Shown here piece by piece: positions 61,834 through 64,000 of a stretch of 64,000 nt of DNA. The stretch's first letter is position 1, and each line of letters opens with the position of its first letter. This stretch comes from Asticcacaulis sp. AND118 (GTDB lineage: Bacteria > Pseudomonadota > Alphaproteobacteria > Caulobacterales > Caulobacteraceae). Location: positions 2,704,501 through 2,768,500 of the forward strand of contig NZ_CP084910.1 of NCBI RefSeq assembly GCF_020535245.1. The letters are read 5' to 3'. Position numbers and translations under genes: made by a program. Below the pieces are notes generated by a model. It saw only the letters and a list, made by a program, of their open reading frames with translations. It searched no databases and was not told the DNA's origin.

Positions 61834-63945
61834 TTACGCAAACCCGCGCGCGCGCATCAGCGCCTTCGGGTCGGCATCGCGACCGCGGAACTGACGATAG
61901 GCGTCCGCCGGATCGATCGTGTTGCCGACGCTGAGGATGTATTTCATCATCTTGCCGGCCACCGACTGATCGTAGAAGCCCTTGGGCGCTTCGGCGAAGG
62001 CTTCGGAGCAGTCCGCCGCCACCACATCGGCCCACAGATAGCTGTAATAGCCCGCTGAATAGCCGTCCGACGAGAAGACGTGTGCGAACTGCGGCGTGCG
62101 ATGGCGCATGACGATCTCTTTCGGCATACCGAGCCTGGTCAGTTCGTCGCGCTCGAAGGCGTCCGGATCGATGTCGGCATTACCGGCGAGGTGCAACTTC
62201 ATGTCGATCAGGGCCGAAGACAGATACTCGACCGTGGCGAAGCCCTGATTGAACGTGTCGGCCTTTTTGATCTTTTCCAGCAGCGCCGCCGGCATGGGTT
62301 CGCCCGTCTTGTAGTGCAGGGCGAAACGCGACAGCACTTCCGGGGTCGACAGCCAGCGCTCGTTGACCTGCGACGGGAACTCGACATAGTCGCGTGCCAC
62401 CGAAGTGCCCGATAGCGAGGCATAGGTCACGTCAGACGACAGGCCGTGGATGGCGTGGCCGAATTCATGGAAGAGGGTCGAGGCGTCGTCCCAGGAGATA
62501 AGAATAGGCTCTCCCGGCGCCGCTTCGATAAAGTTGGAATTATTCGAAACAATCGGAAGTATCGCCTTGCCGCCTCCTTTCGACTGGCTGCGATAGGCGT
62601 TCATCCACGCGCCCGAACGCTTGCCTTTACGGGCGAACGGATCGAAGTAGAACAGACCCGTCACCTTACCCTCGCGCAGCACTTCGTAAGTCGTCACATC
62701 GTCGTGGAAGACGGGCAGACCGGTCACCTTCCTGAAGTCAAACCCGTAGGACTGGCTGGCGGCCCAGAACATACCCTCGACCAGCTTTTCGAGTTGCAGG
62801 TAGGGCTTGATTTCATTCTCGTCGAGATCGTATCGCGCCTTGCGCACCTTCTCCGCGTAGAATCGGTAATCCCAGGGTTCGATGGTAATACCGGCTTTTT
62901 CCGCATCGGCGACCTTTTGCATGTCGGCCACTTCTTCGTGGACGCGCTTGACCGCCGCCGGCCATACCGACTCCATCAGTTCCATAGCGTTTTCAGGCGT
63001 TTTGGCCATCGCATTTTCAACGCGCCAGTGAGCGTGCGTCTTGTAGCCGCGCAGGGTCGCGCGCTCATAACGCAGCTTGAGTATCTTTTTGATCAGTTCG
63101 TTATTGTCCCACTGATCGCCGTTGTCGCCGCGGTTGACATACTGACGCCACACCTTTTCGCGCGTCGCGCGGTTGGTGCAGAAGGTGGTCACCGGCTCCA
63201 TGGCCGAACGGGTGTTCGGAATGGCATAAAGACCGTCCTTGCCCGCTTCCCTGGCAGAGGCCGCGGCCGAAGCGAGGAAGCCGTCCGACAGACCCGGCAG
63301 TTCGTCCTTGCTCAGGTACAATACCTGCTCTTCGTCGTGCAGCAGGTTGTCGGAGAACTGGTTGAACAGGGTTGACAGCTCCTTGTTGATCTCCGCCACG
63401 CGGGTCTTGGCCTGCGGCGAGATCGCCGCGCCCGAACGCACGAAGCCGTTATAGGTCACCCACAACAGACGGTCCTGTTCTGGCGTCAGCTTGAACTCGG
63501 CGCGGCGCTCGTAAACGTTTCTGATTTTTTGGAATAGTTGTTCGTTCTGATTGATCTCATCGCCGAAGGCCGCCAGTTTGGGCGAGAGACGCTTGGCGAT
63601 GGCCTGAAGCTCCGGCGTCGACAGTCCGCCGCTCCACACACCGTAAAGCGTCGAGACGCGCTCCATTTCCGCGCCCGATTTTTCCAACGCGACGACAGTG
63701 TTTTCGAAGGTCGGCATGGATTTGACCAGGGTGATCGCCGCGATTTCCTTGCGCTGGGCGTTTATCGCCGCATCGAAGGCCGCTTCGAAATCGCTGATCC
63801 TCACCTTGTCGAAGGGCGGGATGCCGCCATAGGGGCCGGTCCATTCGGCGGTCAGCGCCGTTGCACCCGTGGCCGCCAAAGCCACGCCCGGCAGCAAGCC
63901 CGCCGAAGTCATCAGACCCATCACCATGCGACGATCCATTTCCAT
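61834..63945 (-). CDS. Exported M3-family zinc metallopeptidase (peptidyl-dipeptidase Dcp type)
   Basis: 703 aa. The N-terminus MDRRMVMGLMTSAGLLPGVA with an ALA end is a signal peptide with paired arginines, possibly Tat-dependent. The zinc site is TLFHEFGHAIHGLSSDVTYA near residue 490, with the third ligand Glu expected in SGTSVARDYVEFPSQVNERW. GTYK-like and PRSGAWMNAYRSQSKGGGKA text matches Dcp/oligopeptidase A relatives. It would trim peptides in the periplasm from their C-termini. Starts at 63945 or 63939. A type C repeat begins 16 bp upstream. Confidence 0.93.
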   Translation of the reverse strand: MEMDRRMVMGLMTSAGLLPGVALAATGATALTAEWTGPYGGIPPFDKVRISDFEAAFDAAINAQRKEIAAITLVKSMPTFENTVVALEKSGAEMERVSTLYGVWSGGLSTPELQAIAKRLSPKLAAFGDEINQNEQLFQKIRNVYERRAEFKLTPEQDRLLWVTYNGFVRSGAAISPQAKTRVAEINKELSTLFNQFSDNLLHDEEQVLYLSKDELPGLSDGFLASAAASAREAGKDGLYAIPNTRSAMEPVTTFCTNRATREKVWRQYVNRGDNGDQWDNNELIKKILKLRYERATLRGYKTHAHWRVENAMAKTPENAMELMESVWPAAVKRVHEEVADMQKVADAEKAGITIEPWDYRFYAEKVRKARYDLDENEIKPYLQLEKLVEGMFWAASQSYGFDFRKVTGLPVFHDDVTTYEVLREGKVTGLFYFDPFARKGKRSGAWMNAYRSQSKGGGKAILPIVSNNSNFIEAAPGEPILISWDDASTLFHEFGHAIHGLSSDVTYASLSGTSVARDYVEFPSQVNERWLSTPEVLSRFALHYKTGEPMPAALLEKIKKADTFNQGFATVEYLSSALIDMKLHLAGNADIDPDAFERDELTRLGMPKEIVMRHRTPQFAHVFSSDGYSAGYYSYLWADVVAADCSEAFAEAPKGFYDQSVAGKMMKYILSVGNTIDPADAYRQFRGRDADPKALMRARGFA

Positions 63946-63960
63946 TCTTTACTCCTCCGA

Positions 63961-64000
63961 GCGCATTCCGAAAAGTGTGTAACGGTTTTCGGAATCAATG
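63961..64000. repeat. Palindromic repeat (type C), cut by window edge
   Basis: GCGCATTCCGAAAAGTGTGT, then AACGGTTTTCGGAATCA. It differs from the copy at 12376 by a few bases and lies just upstream of the peptidase gene. The right outer arm may run past the window. Confidence 0.8.

Overview
The window is high-GC, gene-dense DNA from an alphaproteobacterium. A large TonB-dependent oligosaccharide receptor, LacI-type operators, KduI/KduD, an L-rhamnose 1-dehydrogenase pathway, an ExoD-type protein and numerous intergenic palindromic repeats point to the Caulobacteraceae. Asticcacaulis-like is my best guess, but that is inference because no rRNA or other marker gene is present. I see no rRNA, tRNA, CRISPR array, prophage or intact insertion sequence.

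Bases 1-19874 and 27678-43300 form a pectin / rhamnogalacturonan-I (RG-I) utilisation region. From the left it holds a TonB receptor (partial at the edge). Next is a tightly overlapping seven-gene operon read leftwards: ABC ATPase, two permeases, binding lipoprotein, GH28, GH105 and a fumarylacetoacetate-hydrolase-fold enzyme. Then come an RpiB-like isomerase, kduD, kduI and a complete non-phosphorylative L-rhamnose route: rhamnose dehydrogenase, lactonase, rhamnonate dehydratase, 2-keto-3-deoxyrhamnonate dehydrogenase and diketo-hydrolase. A second block carries a GPH-type symporter, another GH105, a giant GH43-GH35 fusion, a CE12-like esterase, rhamnose mutarotase, a DeoR regulator, an FGGY kinase, rhamnose isomerase and a YesU-like DUF1961 protein. 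Together they would take up RG-I and oligogalacturonide fragments, trim them largely inside the cell, and send unsaturated uronates through KduI/KduD and rhamnose through two different routes. Related 14-bp palindromes centred on CCGG lie upstream of the TonB receptor, the ABC operon and kduI, suggesting one LacI-family regulon.

An unrelated stretch (19904-27611) splits the catabolic region. It holds a GT41-like TPR glycosyltransferase, a GNAT, a PhyH dioxygenase and a methyltransferase, facing a FemAB/GNAT-like protein and a DegT aminotransferase, followed by citramalate synthase (cimA). It looks like a glycan or protein-glycosylation module and is the best candidate here for an undescribed system.

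Bases 43608-54648 are an envelope-polysaccharide region: a phosphoglycosyl transferase, a set of tiny single-TM proteins (33-85 aa), a VanZ-like protein, GDP-fucose genes (fcl, gmd), manC, ugd, ahcY and exoD. Bases 54756-58192 hold bioB, a DUF4130 / radical-SAM pair and a 31-aa membrane peptide. Bases 58288-61699 are the dTDP-L-rhamnose operon rfbCBDA. An M3-family metallopeptidase closes the window.

Palindromic repeats of at least three types sit between many genes. One lies in frame inside the DUF4130 coding sequence, and the arm of another supplies the apparent Shine-Dalgarno sequence of bioB.
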